This document shows, piece by piece, positions 7,316 through 16,777 of a stretch of DNA of 28,052 bases. Source of the DNA: Spirochaetaceae bacterium UBA6089 (GTDB taxonomy: Bacteria > Spirochaetota > Spirochaetia > Treponematales > Rectinemataceae); contig DIXD01000088.1 of the NCBI GenBank assembly GCA_002435985.1, forward strand, positions 1-28,052. The letters are read 5' to 3'. The notes beneath the pieces were generated by a model, which saw only the letters and a list, made by a program, of their open reading frames with translations, did no database searches and had not been told where the DNA came from. Within the stretch, counting starts at the first letter, position 1. Every line of letters begins with the position of its first letter. The position numbers were made by a program, and so were the translations under genes.

Positions 7316-8632
7316 TTGAAAGAAGCGATTACACTCGGAGTCGTATGCCTCGCTAGAACGACCTTCGATTTTGGCGCCGCGAAAGAGCTGTGGGCTGGAA
7401 TGCGCCGTGATCTCGGCGCGCTCGAGAATGTGAAAATTGTGGCGCACGAGGATCTCGTGTTCGAGGTCGAAGACGCAAAGAAGGCCGCTGAGGAGTTTGC
7501 ATCTTCGCGCGTCGACGGGCTTGTCATCATATCGGGAACCTTCCATTTGGGGCACCTTGCGCTCGAACTCGCGAAGTCGGTGCATGCGCCGATTCTCCTG
7601 TGGGGACTGCCGGAGCTTCCCTACAATGGCGGAAAGATTCGGCTCAACTCGGTCTGCGGCGTCAATCTCAATGCCTCGAATCTCTACAAATCCCAGATTC
7701 GAAATTACCATGTAACCATCGGCAACAAGATCGACGAGAACTGGGTCGACGCCATCCGCGTGCTGAAGGTGCTCTCGCGCTCGCACATCGGGATTCTCGG
7801 CTACCGCGCGCATGGATTCTTCAACCTCAGCGTGGCGGACCTTGCGCTCTATCAGCAGACGGGCATCCTCATCGACCACTACGAGCTGTCGGAAGTGTGG
7901 AACTTCCCCGCCACAGAGGAGGCGATCGCCGCGCGCACTGCGCAGCTCGAGACTATCTTCGATGTCTCGGGGATTAGCGCCGAGCAGCTTTCGAAGGTTG
8001 CGACGCTCGCGGTCAAGCTCGAGGGATTTCTCGATAAATATGCGATCGACGCACTCGCGATCCGATGCTGGCCGGAGTTTGCGGCCGAGTACGGCATCTC
8101 GCCCTGCGCGGCGATGAGCTTATTGCAGAGCGAAGATCGGATCCTCGCGTGCGAGGGTGATGTGGAGGGTGGGATTTCGATGCTCATGCAACGCGCGGTG
8201 GGAGCTGAAACTCCCTTCCTCTTCGATTTTTCGCAGGTGGATTTCGAGAAGGATTTTGCTCTGTTCTGGCACTGTGGGGTCGCGCCCTGCAATCTCTGGG
8301 ATGGGCGCTGTGTGCGCTCGCTCGACACCTATTTTGCGGGCGGCAAGGGCGTCACGGCGGATTTTGTGCTCAAAGAGGGCGAGCTGTCTGTGCTGCGCCT
8401 CGATTCAGCAGAAGGAAAGTACCGCGTTTTCTTGCAGAAGGCGCGCGCGATACCCATGGAGAAGGAGCTCAAAGGCACCTACCTCAAGGCGAAATTCGAC
8501 GAGCCTGTCCGCAAGGTACTCGACAAAGTGGTCCAGCACGGTGTTGCTCATCACGCTTCTGTTGTATATGGTAACTACATCGAACCTTTCAGAATCGCCG
8601 CAAAGATCGCGGGCTGGGAGCTTATCGAATAG
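7316..8632 (+). CDS. FucI/AraA-like isomerase, probable sulfoquinovose isomerase
   Basis: A 438-residue protein of the L-fucose/L-arabinose isomerase fold (GVVCLARTTFDFGAAKELW at the N-terminus, LVIISGTFHLGHLALELA, then FLFDFSQVDFEKDF and the FucI-like C-terminal region). I place the start at TTG 7316, with SD GAGGAG 7 bases upstream; the frame is open further upstream to 7154, but that stretch contains the promoter and operator. Isomerases of this superfamily convert SQ to 6-deoxy-6-sulfofructose in the transaldolase and transketolase sulfoglycolysis routes (SqvD/SftI, from memory), and no other SQ isomerase (YihS type) is in the window. The shared operator links it to the transport and transketolase operons. 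Substrate is an inference; family is clear. Confidence 0.75.
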   Translation: MKEAITLGVVCLARTTFDFGAAKELWAGMRRDLGALENVKIVAHEDLVFEVEDAKKAAEEFASSRVDGLVIISGTFHLGHLALELAKSVHAPILLWGLPELPYNGGKIRLNSVCGVNLNASNLYKSQIRNYHVTIGNKIDENWVDAIRVLKVLSRSHIGILGYRAHGFFNLSVADLALYQQTGILIDHYELSEVWNFPATEEAIAARTAQLETIFDVSGISAEQLSKVATLAVKLEGFLDKYAIDALAIRCWPEFAAEYGISPCAAMSLLQSEDRILACEGDVEGGISMLMQRAVGAETPFLFDFSQVDFEKDFALFWHCGVAPCNLWDGRCVRSLDTYFAGGKGVTADFVLKEGELSVLRLDSAEGKYRVFLQKARAIPMEKELKGTYLKAKFDEPVRKVLDKVVQHGVAHHASVVYGNYIEPFRIAAKIAGWELIE

Positions 8633-8766
8633 TAGCTGAGGAGTAGTTGCGGACACCTTTCTCCGGGTGTATTTTGTAACCTGGCATGAAACGGAAATCT
8701 ACCATAAAAAGCAGCCTTTCCTTGATCGAGAAGTGTGCCGACAGGATCATGGGGGCGTGAGGATCA

Positions 8767-9984
8767 ATGATACAAGACGATCCGCATCCCGAACGCGCGC
8801 ATCTCATTCGAGAGCGCAACCAGCGCCTCGTGCTCAGGCTCATTTTTCGACAGGGTGCGCTGTCGCAGAGCAAGGCGGTTCAGCGCACTGGGCTCAAGGC
8901 CCCCACAGTATTCCGCATTTTCTCCGATCTTGAGCTGAATGGCCTCATCGAGGCGGTTCATGGCGACGACACGCCGAACGTAAAGAATCGAAAGAAAGGC
9001 CGCCGCCCGGTCAACTATCGCATACGGGCAGACGCGGCCTATGTGGTCGGTGTCGACTTTTGGGCGCGGTCGGCGGCGGCCGTGATCCAGGACTTTGCAG
9101 GCAGCCTCATCGCGCAGCGAGACCTGTGCTTCGCCTCGCCCCCATCTGCCGAAGACGCAGTCGACATCATCGCCGATCTCATCCGAGACATGCTCGGCGA
9201 GGCTGGGATCGGCACCGAGAAACTCCTCGGTATCGGTGTCGGGGCACCAGGCTCCGTCAGTGTGACCACCGGTGTTGTCCATTTCTATGCGCGCATCCCT
9301 GGCATGACCGAGTACCCGCTCGCGCACAGTCTGCAGCAGCGCTTCTCAGTGCCGGTTGTGGTGACCAACAACGCCTCCATCGTCGCGCTCGCGGAGCACC
9401 GCTACGGGCAGGCGCACGGTGTCTCCTCGCTCTTTCTCTTTCTCGTGCGCGCGGGCGTCGGTGGCGCCTTTATCCAGAATGGAAAGCTCGTGTCGGATAG
9501 AAATCGAACAGCCTTCGAGGTAGGGCACCTCTCCATCGACCCAGCCGGCAAGGCCTGCTCCTGTGGCAATCGGGGCTGCCTCGAACTTTATCTTAACGAA
9601 GATGCGGTATGCGATGCGCTTTCGTCGTTGCAACCCTGCAGGGGCATCGAGGACGTCGAGCGGATTTTGGCCATGGGCGGGCCCGAGGTCGATGCCGCGA
9701 TTGCCCCTATTCTCGAAGTCTCGACGCACGCGGTTCGGGATATACGGCGTATTCTTGCGCCGGAGGCGGTTGTCATCGTCACGCGCTCGGCAAAGCTCTC
9801 CGAGCGACTCGCGGCAGCGGCCTCGGTCGACTACGCGCACAACGATCAGCGCTTCGGTCCTGCCGGCGCGCGCGTCATCGCGTCGGAGTACAGCCCGACG
9901 CTGGCCTGCAAGGCCGCCTGCGACCTGGTCTATGAAGAATATTTCGCGCGCGGCGGTGAGTTTAGAAACTCCAAGGTCGGCTAG
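8767..9984 (+). CDS. ROK-family transcriptional regulator of the SQ locus
   Basis: 405 residues. The N-terminal winged helix (~15-65, RLIFRQGALSQSKAVQRTGL) is followed by a ROK sugar-sensing domain. The zinc-binding motif CSCGNRGC (Cys264, Cys266, Cys271) and the preceding ExGH (His254) are intact. The phosphate loop that active ROK kinases use is degenerate (GVDFWARSAAAV), so this is a regulator of the XylR/NagC type rather than a sugar kinase. ATG 8767 has GTGAGG upstream. It follows the isomerase gene by 134 bases, in which a weak ACACC/GGTGT hairpin lies near 8653. It is the best candidate for the repressor reading the 23-bp operators at 7260, 17673 and 22921, probably released by SQ, sulfofructose or another intermediate (inference). 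Confidence 0.85.
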   Translation: MIQDDPHPERAHLIRERNQRLVLRLIFRQGALSQSKAVQRTGLKAPTVFRIFSDLELNGLIEAVHGDDTPNVKNRKKGRRPVNYRIRADAAYVVGVDFWARSAAAVIQDFAGSLIAQRDLCFASPPSAEDAVDIIADLIRDMLGEAGIGTEKLLGIGVGAPGSVSVTTGVVHFYARIPGMTEYPLAHSLQQRFSVPVVVTNNASIVALAEHRYGQAHGVSSLFLFLVRAGVGGAFIQNGKLVSDRNRTAFEVGHLSIDPAGKACSCGNRGCLELYLNEDAVCDALSSLQPCRGIEDVERILAMGGPEVDAAIAPILEVSTHAVRDIRRILAPEAVVIVTRSAKLSERLAAAASVDYAHNDQRFGPAGARVIASEYSPTLACKAACDLVYEEYFARGGEFRNSKVG

Positions 9985-10046
9985 GACTAAGGCGCGACAG
10001 ACGAAAAATCCCAATGATCAAGGCGCAGGCAGATCAACTCCCCTGG

Positions 10047-10187
10047 CCTCAGATCACCTCAAATCCCTCAGATCAGCTCACATCAGATCCCTCAGCTCAG
10101 CTCACCTCACCTCACCTCAGCTCAGATCAGCTCCTCAGCTCAGCTCACCTCAGCTCAGATCAGCTCCCTCAGCTCACCTCACCTCAC
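10047..10187. repeat. degenerate pentamer array between converging genes
   Basis: About 140 bases made almost entirely of 5-bp units CTCAG, CTCAC and ATCAG, occasionally interrupted by 3-4-base slips. It fills the space between the stop of the ROK gene and the stop of the converging DASS gene. No hairpin or coding sense is apparent. Confidence 0.85.
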
Positions 10188-10214
10188 CCTTGTTCTTGGT
10201 TTGGATCTGTCGGA

Positions 10215-11671
10215 TCACATGATACCCGTAATCGGTCCCAGAATACTGAAGACGAGGGCGATGACAATGGCTACGACGGGCGTGAGAATGAGGCCGGCGA
10301 TCGCCATGTCTTTAATACTGAAGTATCCGGTTGTGTAGGGGATTATATTCACTGGCGAACTGGTGACGAGGATTATGGCGAGATTGGCGGTAAAGCCTGC
10401 GGCGAGGGCGAGGCCTGCGGCGCCTGTGCCGAGGCGAGGTCCGAGGGCGAGGACGAGGGGCACGATGATGGTGCCGGTGAGGGTATTGGACGAGAAGACG
10501 ATTTTGATGGCGAGTACGGCGAATACGATCAGAATGATTCTTACAAAGAGTGGGAAGCTTCCGATTCCTCCGAGAAGTATGGCGGCAAGCCAGGCCGCGG
10601 CGCCGGTCTGATAGAGCGTCATACCGAGACTGATGCCCGCGGCGATAAGGATGATGCCCGACCAGTCGATCTCTTTTTCGAGGTCTTTCCATTTAAAGCT
10701 GGTCATTCCGGGGAAGAAGAGGAGTACGACGGCGAGGATGGCTCCCATCGAGATGGGGAGTTTTATGTGGAGTATGTTCTGGAGTATCGGCGAGAGGATC
10801 CAGATCGCGACGGTGATGGCGAAGACGATGAGTGTGGCGACTTCGTCGCGGCTCATGGGGGCTTGGCTTGCGAATTCGCGTTTGATGTCGTCGCGGCTCT
10901 TGCGGAGGTGGGTCATTTCGGGGGGCCACAATAGGATGAGGACAGCCCATGCAGCAGGGAGGAGGAGGATGAGGATGGGAAGGCCGAATAGCATCCAGCG
11001 TGTGAATGAGATGTCGATGTGGGCGAGGCTTCCCATGAATTTGACGACGATCGGGTTGGAGCCTGAGCCGGCTGGTGTGCCGACGGCGCCGATGAGGGCT
11101 CCCCAAGCGACTGCGAGCATGAGGGCACGGCCGAAGCGGCTTTCTCCTGGTTTGGCGCCCTCTTCGGTGAGGATGGCGAGGGCGAGGGGCATGATGATGG
11201 CGCTCGATGCCATGGCGGTGACCCACATCGAGAGAAAGGCGCCCGCGGCGAGGAATCCGAATATGATGCGTCGGCTCGAGTTGCCGGTGATGGAGAGGAC
11301 GAGGAGAGAGACTCGCTTCCCGAGGCCCGAGCGAACAATTGCAGCCGCAAGGGCGAGCACTCCTATAAAGAAGAGTACGACATCGTCTCCGAATCCGTTT
11401 TTTACGATGGTCTGAAAATCTCCTGCGCCGACGAAGGTGAGCATCAACATTGCAAGAAGGCCAGTGATGTGGAAAGGAAGGACTTCCATTATCCACATCA
11501 CGAGGGCGCCGATGAGGACGGCGAGAGCACGCTGGCCGCGCGGATCGAGAAAAGCATCACCCGCGTGGCGGAATGTCTCCGAGAGCGGAACGAAGGCTAT
11601 GATTGAGAATAGGACAATGGCGACGCCGATGCCGATGAATCGTCGGGTCTCGGAAGGCCTGTTCATCTTGT

Positions 11672-11675
<4 letters not shown>
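10215..11675 (-). CDS. DASS/SLC13-family anion carrier, candidate sulfoacetate exporter
   Basis: A 486-residue polytopic protein with 11-12 predicted membrane spans. It carries the DASS/SLC13 features: a SNT-type motif (SSNTLTGTIIVP, about residues 390-400) and the matching N-half hairpin (GTPAGSGSNPIVVKFMG). The family moves dicarboxylates, sulfate and related anions. The start ATG overlaps the ligase alpha-subunit stop (ATGA), and it is the last gene of the seven-gene operon starting at 17656. Because the pathway upstream should produce sulfoacetate, a strong acid that must leave the cell, export is the most economical role; uptake of a different anion cannot be excluded. Substrate and direction are inference. 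Confidence 0.8.
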
Positions 11676-12582
<907 letters not shown>

Positions 12583-12586
<4 letters not shown>

Positions 12587-13707
12587 GGGCGACCTCCTTT
12601 CGAGAGGGCGACTGCGCTGCGGACCGCCTCCTCGGTGTCGATGAGGGGAGTGAGCCCTGCGCCGCGAAGGATTTCGTGAGCTTTTTCTTCGCCTGTGCCC
12701 CGAATGCAGGTGACGATGGGGCAGGTTGGCTTTAAGCGGCCAATGGCTTCGACGATTCCCTCTGCCATGATGTCGGCGCGCGCGATGGTGCCGAAGGTTA
12801 CGATGAGGATGACTTTCGGATTGTTGCGCACACAGAGCTCCATGGCTCGGACGGATTTGCGGTAGTTGGGACCCCCGAATTCGAGGTAGTTGGCGACGGA
12901 GCCTCCAAAATCCACGACAAGGTCGTAGACGGCGGTGGTGAGGCCGGCTCCCGCGCACATGAGGCTGATGTCGCCGTCGAACTGGAGATAGGGGATGCCT
13001 TCGGCGGCGGCTTCGCGCGCGATGTCAGAATCGAAATCGGCGTCTTCCTGCTGGAATTCCGTGTGGCGAAAGAGAGCATTGTCGTCGATGGAGATTTTTG
13101 CGTCCGCCGCGACGAAGGTGCCCTCGCTTGTCAGAAAGAGGGGGTTTATTTCGGCGAGTTCGGCGTCCTTTTCGACATAGAGTCTATATAGTTTCTCGAC
13201 GATGGGCGCGAAGTTCTTCGCGATGGCGGGGCTGAGGCCCAGATCGTAGGCAAGGGCGCGTGCCTCGAAGGGCATGATGCCCCGTATGCTGTCGATCCGT
13301 GCGCGGATGATCTGGTCGGGAGCGGTCCGGGCGAGCTCTTCGATCTCGACGCCACCATCGGCGCTTGCGAGGAGTAGGTGGGCGCCGGATGGCGCATCGG
13401 CGGAAAAGGAGAGGTAGAGTTCGCGTACGTGGTCGACAGTGGGTTCGACGAGGACGCGTCGGACCTTCCAGTCCGATGCGAAGATGAATTCCGAGGCTGT
13501 GCGCGCTTCTTCTGCGTCGTGGACAATGTCGACGAGGCCGGCTTTGCCGCGTCCGCCCCGCAGCACTTGGCTCTTGAGGACGCAGGGGTAGCCGATGCGG
13601 TTTGCGGCCTCGATCGAGGACGCGACCGTGTTCGCAAGTTCCCCCTGCGGCGTGGGGATTCCATAGTCTCGAAAGAGGGCTTTCGCCTGAAATTCGTGGA
13701 GTTTCAT
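12583..13707 (-). CDS. ADP-forming acyl-CoA ligase beta subunit (SucC-like), probable sulfoacetate-CoA ligase
   Basis: 374 residues with the ATP-grasp fold of SucC: MKLHEFQAKALFRDYGIPTP at the N-terminus, the nucleotide region VLKSQVLRGGRGKAG, AEINPLFLT for metal/nucleotide binding, and the C-terminal CoA-ligase domain with FGGSVANYLEFGG. SucC of the TCA cycle is slightly longer (about 388). It binds ADP and accepts phosphate from the His of the alpha subunit. ATG 13707 overlaps the dehydrogenase stop by four bases, and its own stop overlaps the alpha start, so the three proteins are translationally coupled, matching consecutive steps: aldehyde to acyl-CoA to acid plus ATP. Confidence 0.83.
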
Positions 13708-15182
13708 TTGCCGTAGCGCTCCCAGTAGGCGCCGAAGATCGATTCGTCGCTCGGCCGGTTCGGTTCGATGGGCATTGCGAGCCAGGTGACGTTGATGAAC
13801 TGTTTCCAGTGGATGTTCTCGGTAGTGATGTTGTTGCCCCAGGTGCCGCAGCCAAGGGTGACGGTGCTGGGCATGCCGTTGAAGAAGGCGCCGCCGTTGC
13901 CGGAGACCATCGGCTGGCGGACCATGATGCGGCTCGAGCGCATGTATGCGCCCATCTTCTCGATGTAGTCGTCGTTGAAGGTGAAGATGCCCGACGAGTG
14001 GCCCGTGCCGCAGAGATCGGTAATCCGTTCGACATAGCTCATACCCTGCTCGAAGGAGTCGCAGGGGAGGACTGTGAGGACGGGGGAAAGTTTTTCCCAG
14101 AAGAAGCGGTCGGATTCGATGGGCTGTTCGCCGATCACGACGAGGAATCGCGTGGTCGGCGGGACTTCGAAGCCTGCGCCTCGCGCGATTGTATCGGCGT
14201 TCTGGGCGATGATGGCGGGATTGAGGTTCTCCTGTCCGTTTTTACCGAGGACCCAGAGGTGGTGGCGCAGGGCGCGTTTCTCGGCCTCGTTGCAGAGGTA
14301 CCCGCCCTCCCGAGCGAGTCCGGCGAGGAAACGATCCCAGACCGCACGGTGAACGACGGCCGAGTTCTCGCTCGAGCAGCTTGTCGCGTTGTCGAAGCTC
14401 TTCGAGGTGGCGATTTTTTGGGCGGCGTCATCGGCGTCGGCGTCTTCGCAGAGGAGCTGGACGGCGTTGCCGGGGCCAACTCCGTAGGCCGGCTTGCCGG
14501 AAGAGTAAGCCGCTTTGACCATCGCTCCGCCGCCGGTGGCGACGATGAGGTCGACCTGACGCATAAGCTCCTGAGTGAGTTCGATCGAGGGTTCTTCGAT
14601 GACCTGAACGAGGTCGACGGGGGCTCCGACTTTTTTGAGCGCCTCGCGCATATAGACGCAGGCGAGGGTGGTCGATTTTTTGGCCTTGGGGTGGGGAGCG
14701 AAGATGACGGCGTTCGCCCCTTTGAGGATCGAGAGGCCGTTGGAGGCGGGGGTGGCGGTGGGATTCGTCACAGGGACGAGTGCGCCGACCACGCCGACGG
14801 GTTTCGCATACTTGCGCAGGCCACGAGCTTGGTCGATTTCCATGAGGCCGACGGTTCGCACACCCCGGATGTCGCGGAGGACGCCCATCACTTTGTTTTT
14901 GTGTTTGGCGATCTTGTCCGCGACACGGCCCATGCCGGTTTCGGCGACCGCGGATTCAGCGAGGATGCGGATGTTCTCGTCGTTGTACACTGACCAGCCG
15001 ACGGCGACGCAGACTTCGTCGACCCGTTCCTGGCTCCATGTCGCGGCGATTTTCTGTGCGGCGCGTGCTCGGGACAGGTATTCGGCGATGAGTGTGCGGT
15101 TGGCTGCCACTTCTTCATGCGGTGTGGAAGACCCAGAAAATACGGACGAGGTCGATGAAGCTGGGGAACTGTGGTCGCTCAT
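13704..15182 (-). CDS. sqwD: CoA-acylating aldehyde dehydrogenase, probable sulfoacetaldehyde dehydrogenase
   Basis: A 492-residue member of the EutE/AdhE-N acylating aldehyde dehydrogenase family. Seen: VPVTNPTATPASN with Asn140 in the substrate pocket, the NAD-binding ATGGGAMVKAAYSSGKP, and catalytic Cys269 in FDNATSCSSENSAV. The family includes SauS and the sulfo-TK enzyme SqwD, which turn sulfoacetaldehyde, CoA and NAD(P)+ into sulfoacetyl-CoA. The N-terminal ~20 residues are Ser-rich and low-complexity. ATG 15182 overlaps the rpiB-like stop (ATGA) and its stop overlaps the ligase beta start. The absence of a reductase for isethionate formation and the presence of the ligase favour oxidation. 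Substrate is inferred from context; the family is certain. Confidence 0.8.
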   Translation of the reverse strand: MSDHSSPASSTSSVFSGSSTPHEEVAANRTLIAEYLSRARAAQKIAATWSQERVDEVCVAVGWSVYNDENIRILAESAVAETGMGRVADKIAKHKNKVMGVLRDIRGVRTVGLMEIDQARGLRKYAKPVGVVGALVPVTNPTATPASNGLSILKGANAVIFAPHPKAKKSTTLACVYMREALKKVGAPVDLVQVIEEPSIELTQELMRQVDLIVATGGGAMVKAAYSSGKPAYGVGPGNAVQLLCEDADADDAAQKIATSKSFDNATSCSSENSAVVHRAVWDRFLAGLAREGGYLCNEAEKRALRHHLWVLGKNGQENLNPAIIAQNADTIARGAGFEVPPTTRFLVVIGEQPIESDRFFWEKLSPVLTVLPCDSFEQGMSYVERITDLCGTGHSSGIFTFNDDYIEKMGAYMRSSRIMVRQPMVSGNGGAFFNGMPSTVTLGCGTWGNNITTENIHWKQFINVTWLAMPIEPNRPSDESIFGAYWERYGK

Positions 15183-15667
15183 TTAAACTGCTCCTCTTCG
15201 ATTTTCTGGACGTTGTTGAAGGCATTGGTGAGGAATTCGCGCTTGAACTCCATCTTCTGCGTGAATTGGACCGAGAGCCATGCGTCGACGATCTGGCAAC
15301 CGAGGAAAGGTGCGGTGATCCAGCCCCCCATGGTGATCACATTGGCGTTGTTGATGATCTTTCCTCGCTCGCCCGAGAAAATGTCGTCGGCCACGCAGGC
15401 GTAGACACCCTTGTGCTTGTTGCAGACAATGGCCATGCCCTGGCCCGTCCCGCAGATGGCAATGCCTTTCTGGGCACGTCCATCCTGGATGGCTTTGGCG
15501 ACTTTCGACGCCTGGATGTAGTAGGGCTGTGGGGCATCTTCGCTCTCGATGCCGAAATCGAGGACTTCGATGTCGGGATGGTTTTCGCGAAGGTGTTTGA
15601 CGACTTCGCGCTTGAGAGGAAAACCGGAGAGGTCCGATGCGATTGCGATGACAATCTTTTCCGCCAT
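15179..15667 (-). CDS. sqwI: RpiB/LacAB-family isomerase, probable 4-deoxy-4-sulfoerythrose isomerase
   Basis: 162 residues, full length for RpiB. The fold signature and catalytic Cys72 in ICGTGQGMAI are kept. Residues normally used for phosphosugars differ: the usual SDHAG is SDLSG (His to Leu13, a phosphate ligand in RpiB), and the usual CHD is ADD (His to Asp94, linked to ring opening). This suggests a substrate without a phosphate and fits SqwI, which converts 4-deoxy-4-sulfoerythrose to sulfoerythrulose between the two transketolase steps. SD AAGGAG lies before ATG 15667. It sits between the transketolase and dehydrogenase genes. Residue comparison was done by eye from memory of RpiB. 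Confidence 0.8.
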   Translation of the reverse strand: MAEKIVIAIASDLSGFPLKREVVKHLRENHPDIEVLDFGIESEDAPQPYYIQASKVAKAIQDGRAQKGIAICGTGQGMAIVCNKHKGVYACVADDIFSGERGKIINNANVITMGGWITAPFLGCQIVDAWLSVQFTQKMEFKREFLTNAFNNVQKIEEEQFK

Positions 15668-15736
15668 AATGGTAGCTCCTTGACGAATATGAAATGGACA
15701 GCCTTGAGCAGCTCGCGCGCCGGGCGCCTTGAGACG

Positions 15737-15760
15737 GGAAGGCTTGTTGAGGCCTCTTCC
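15737..15760 (-). other. bulged hairpin in the transketolase-isomerase spacer
   Basis: The 129-base gap between the transketolase C-subunit and the isomerase is the longest in the operon. It holds an inverted repeat (arms GGAAGGC and GCCTCTTCC, one bulge, 8-base loop) plus further GC-rich complementary runs. No U-tract follows, so it may be an RNA-processing or stability element rather than a terminator. Confidence 0.35.
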
Positions 15761-15796
15761 GTGTGCGGGGGCGCGCGGTTGCCCGCTGTCTCTCGA

Positions 15797-16735
15797 TTAC
15801 CACATAAGCTTTCGAGCCGCTTCCGCGATGTGCGGCGCGGTGAGTTCGAAGCGCTCGGCGAGCCATTCGAGCGTGCCGACCTCGCCGAAGAGGTTCGCGG
15901 CGACACCGATGCGTGCAAGGCGCATCCCCGGCGCTTTCTCTGCGATGAGTTCGGCGACCGCCGAGCCCAGCGCGCCGGTGACTCTGTGGTTCTCACAGGT
16001 TACGATGCGGCCGCTCGGGGAATTGGCGAGGATTGTCGCCTCATCGAGGGGGGCAAGCCAGATCGCGTCGATGACGGTTGCCTCGATGCCTTCTTCAGCA
16101 AGGCTTGCGGCCGCCTTCAATGCCTCGTTGACCATCACGGTGCCGAGCGCAACGAGGGTGACATCTTTTCCTCGGCGAAGCACTTTGGCTCTGCCGAGCT
16201 CGAATGTTTCATCGTCGGGGTAGATCTGGGGCGCTGCCTTGCGCTGGAGTCGCAGGTAGAAGCAGCCATCGGTCTCGGCGGCGATTCTTGTGACGGCGGC
16301 GAGCGATGCCGCGTCGGGTGGTTCGGCGATGGTGAGATTCGGGATGACGCGCATGAGGGTGAGGTCCTCGAAGGGCATGTGGGTGCCGCCGTTGTACGCG
16401 GCGGTGACGCCTGGGTCGGTGCCGACGAGTTTGACATTGAGGTGCGCGTAATTCGCGGAGAGGAAGAATTGATCGTAGGCGCGGCGGGACGCAAAGCAGC
16501 CGAAGGTGGCGGCGAAGGGTATCTTGCCTCCTGCGGAGAGGCCAGAGGCTACGCCGACGAGATCAGCCTCGGCGACGCCGACATTGATGGCCCGCTCGGG
16601 ATATTTTTTCGCGAAGGCCGTTGTGCCGGTGGCCCGCATGAGATCGGCTTCGAGGACAATGATATCTTTTCCCTCTTCGACGAGAGACATGAGTGTTTCG
16701 ACATATACCTCGCGCATTTCTTTTTGGTCAGCCAT
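15797..16735 (-). CDS. sqwH: transketolase C-terminal subunit, sulfofructose transketolase
   Basis: 312 residues covering the pyrimidine-binding and C-terminal domains of a split transketolase. Seen: INVGVAEADLVGVASGL with the ThDP-activating Glu, GKIPFAATFGCFASRRAYDQ, and DPGVTAAYNGGTHMPFEDL with the active-site His. I use ATG 16735 (SD AGGAG 6 bases upstream) rather than an upstream ATG in the same frame. It pairs with the N-subunit 42 bases upstream. In sulfo-TK the two together move two-carbon units from sulfofructose, then sulfoerythrulose, to glyceraldehyde 3-phosphate, giving xylulose 5-phosphate and finally sulfoacetaldehyde. A generic pentose-phosphate transketolase is possible but less likely in this operon. 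The G/H naming of the subunits is from memory. Confidence 0.82.
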   Translation of the reverse strand: MADQKEMREVYVETLMSLVEEGKDIIVLEADLMRATGTTAFAKKYPERAINVGVAEADLVGVASGLSAGGKIPFAATFGCFASRRAYDQFFLSANYAHLNVKLVGTDPGVTAAYNGGTHMPFEDLTLMRVIPNLTIAEPPDAASLAAVTRIAAETDGCFYLRLQRKAAPQIYPDDETFELGRAKVLRRGKDVTLVALGTVMVNEALKAAASLAEEGIEATVIDAIWLAPLDEATILANSPSGRIVTCENHRVTGALGSAVAELIAEKAPGMRLARIGVAANLFGEVGTLEWLAERFELTAPHIAEAARKLMW

Positions 16736-16777
16736 GATTTTCTCCTGTTGTTGGTGGTGTGTGCCTGCGTGCAGCAC

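Noticed and set aside
7316..8632. L-fucose or L-arabinose catabolism
   Set aside because: No fucolokinase, ribulokinase, or matching aldolase is nearby, and the shared operator ties the gene to the SQase and transketolase operons.
8767..9984. ROK sugar kinase
   Set aside because: A DNA-binding domain is fused at the N-terminus and the ATP phosphate loop is degenerate.
10014..10934. Long plus-strand open frame across the pentamer array and into the carrier gene
   Set aside because: It is acidic low-complexity sequence opposite a clear DASS carrier gene; no SD and no recognisable domain.
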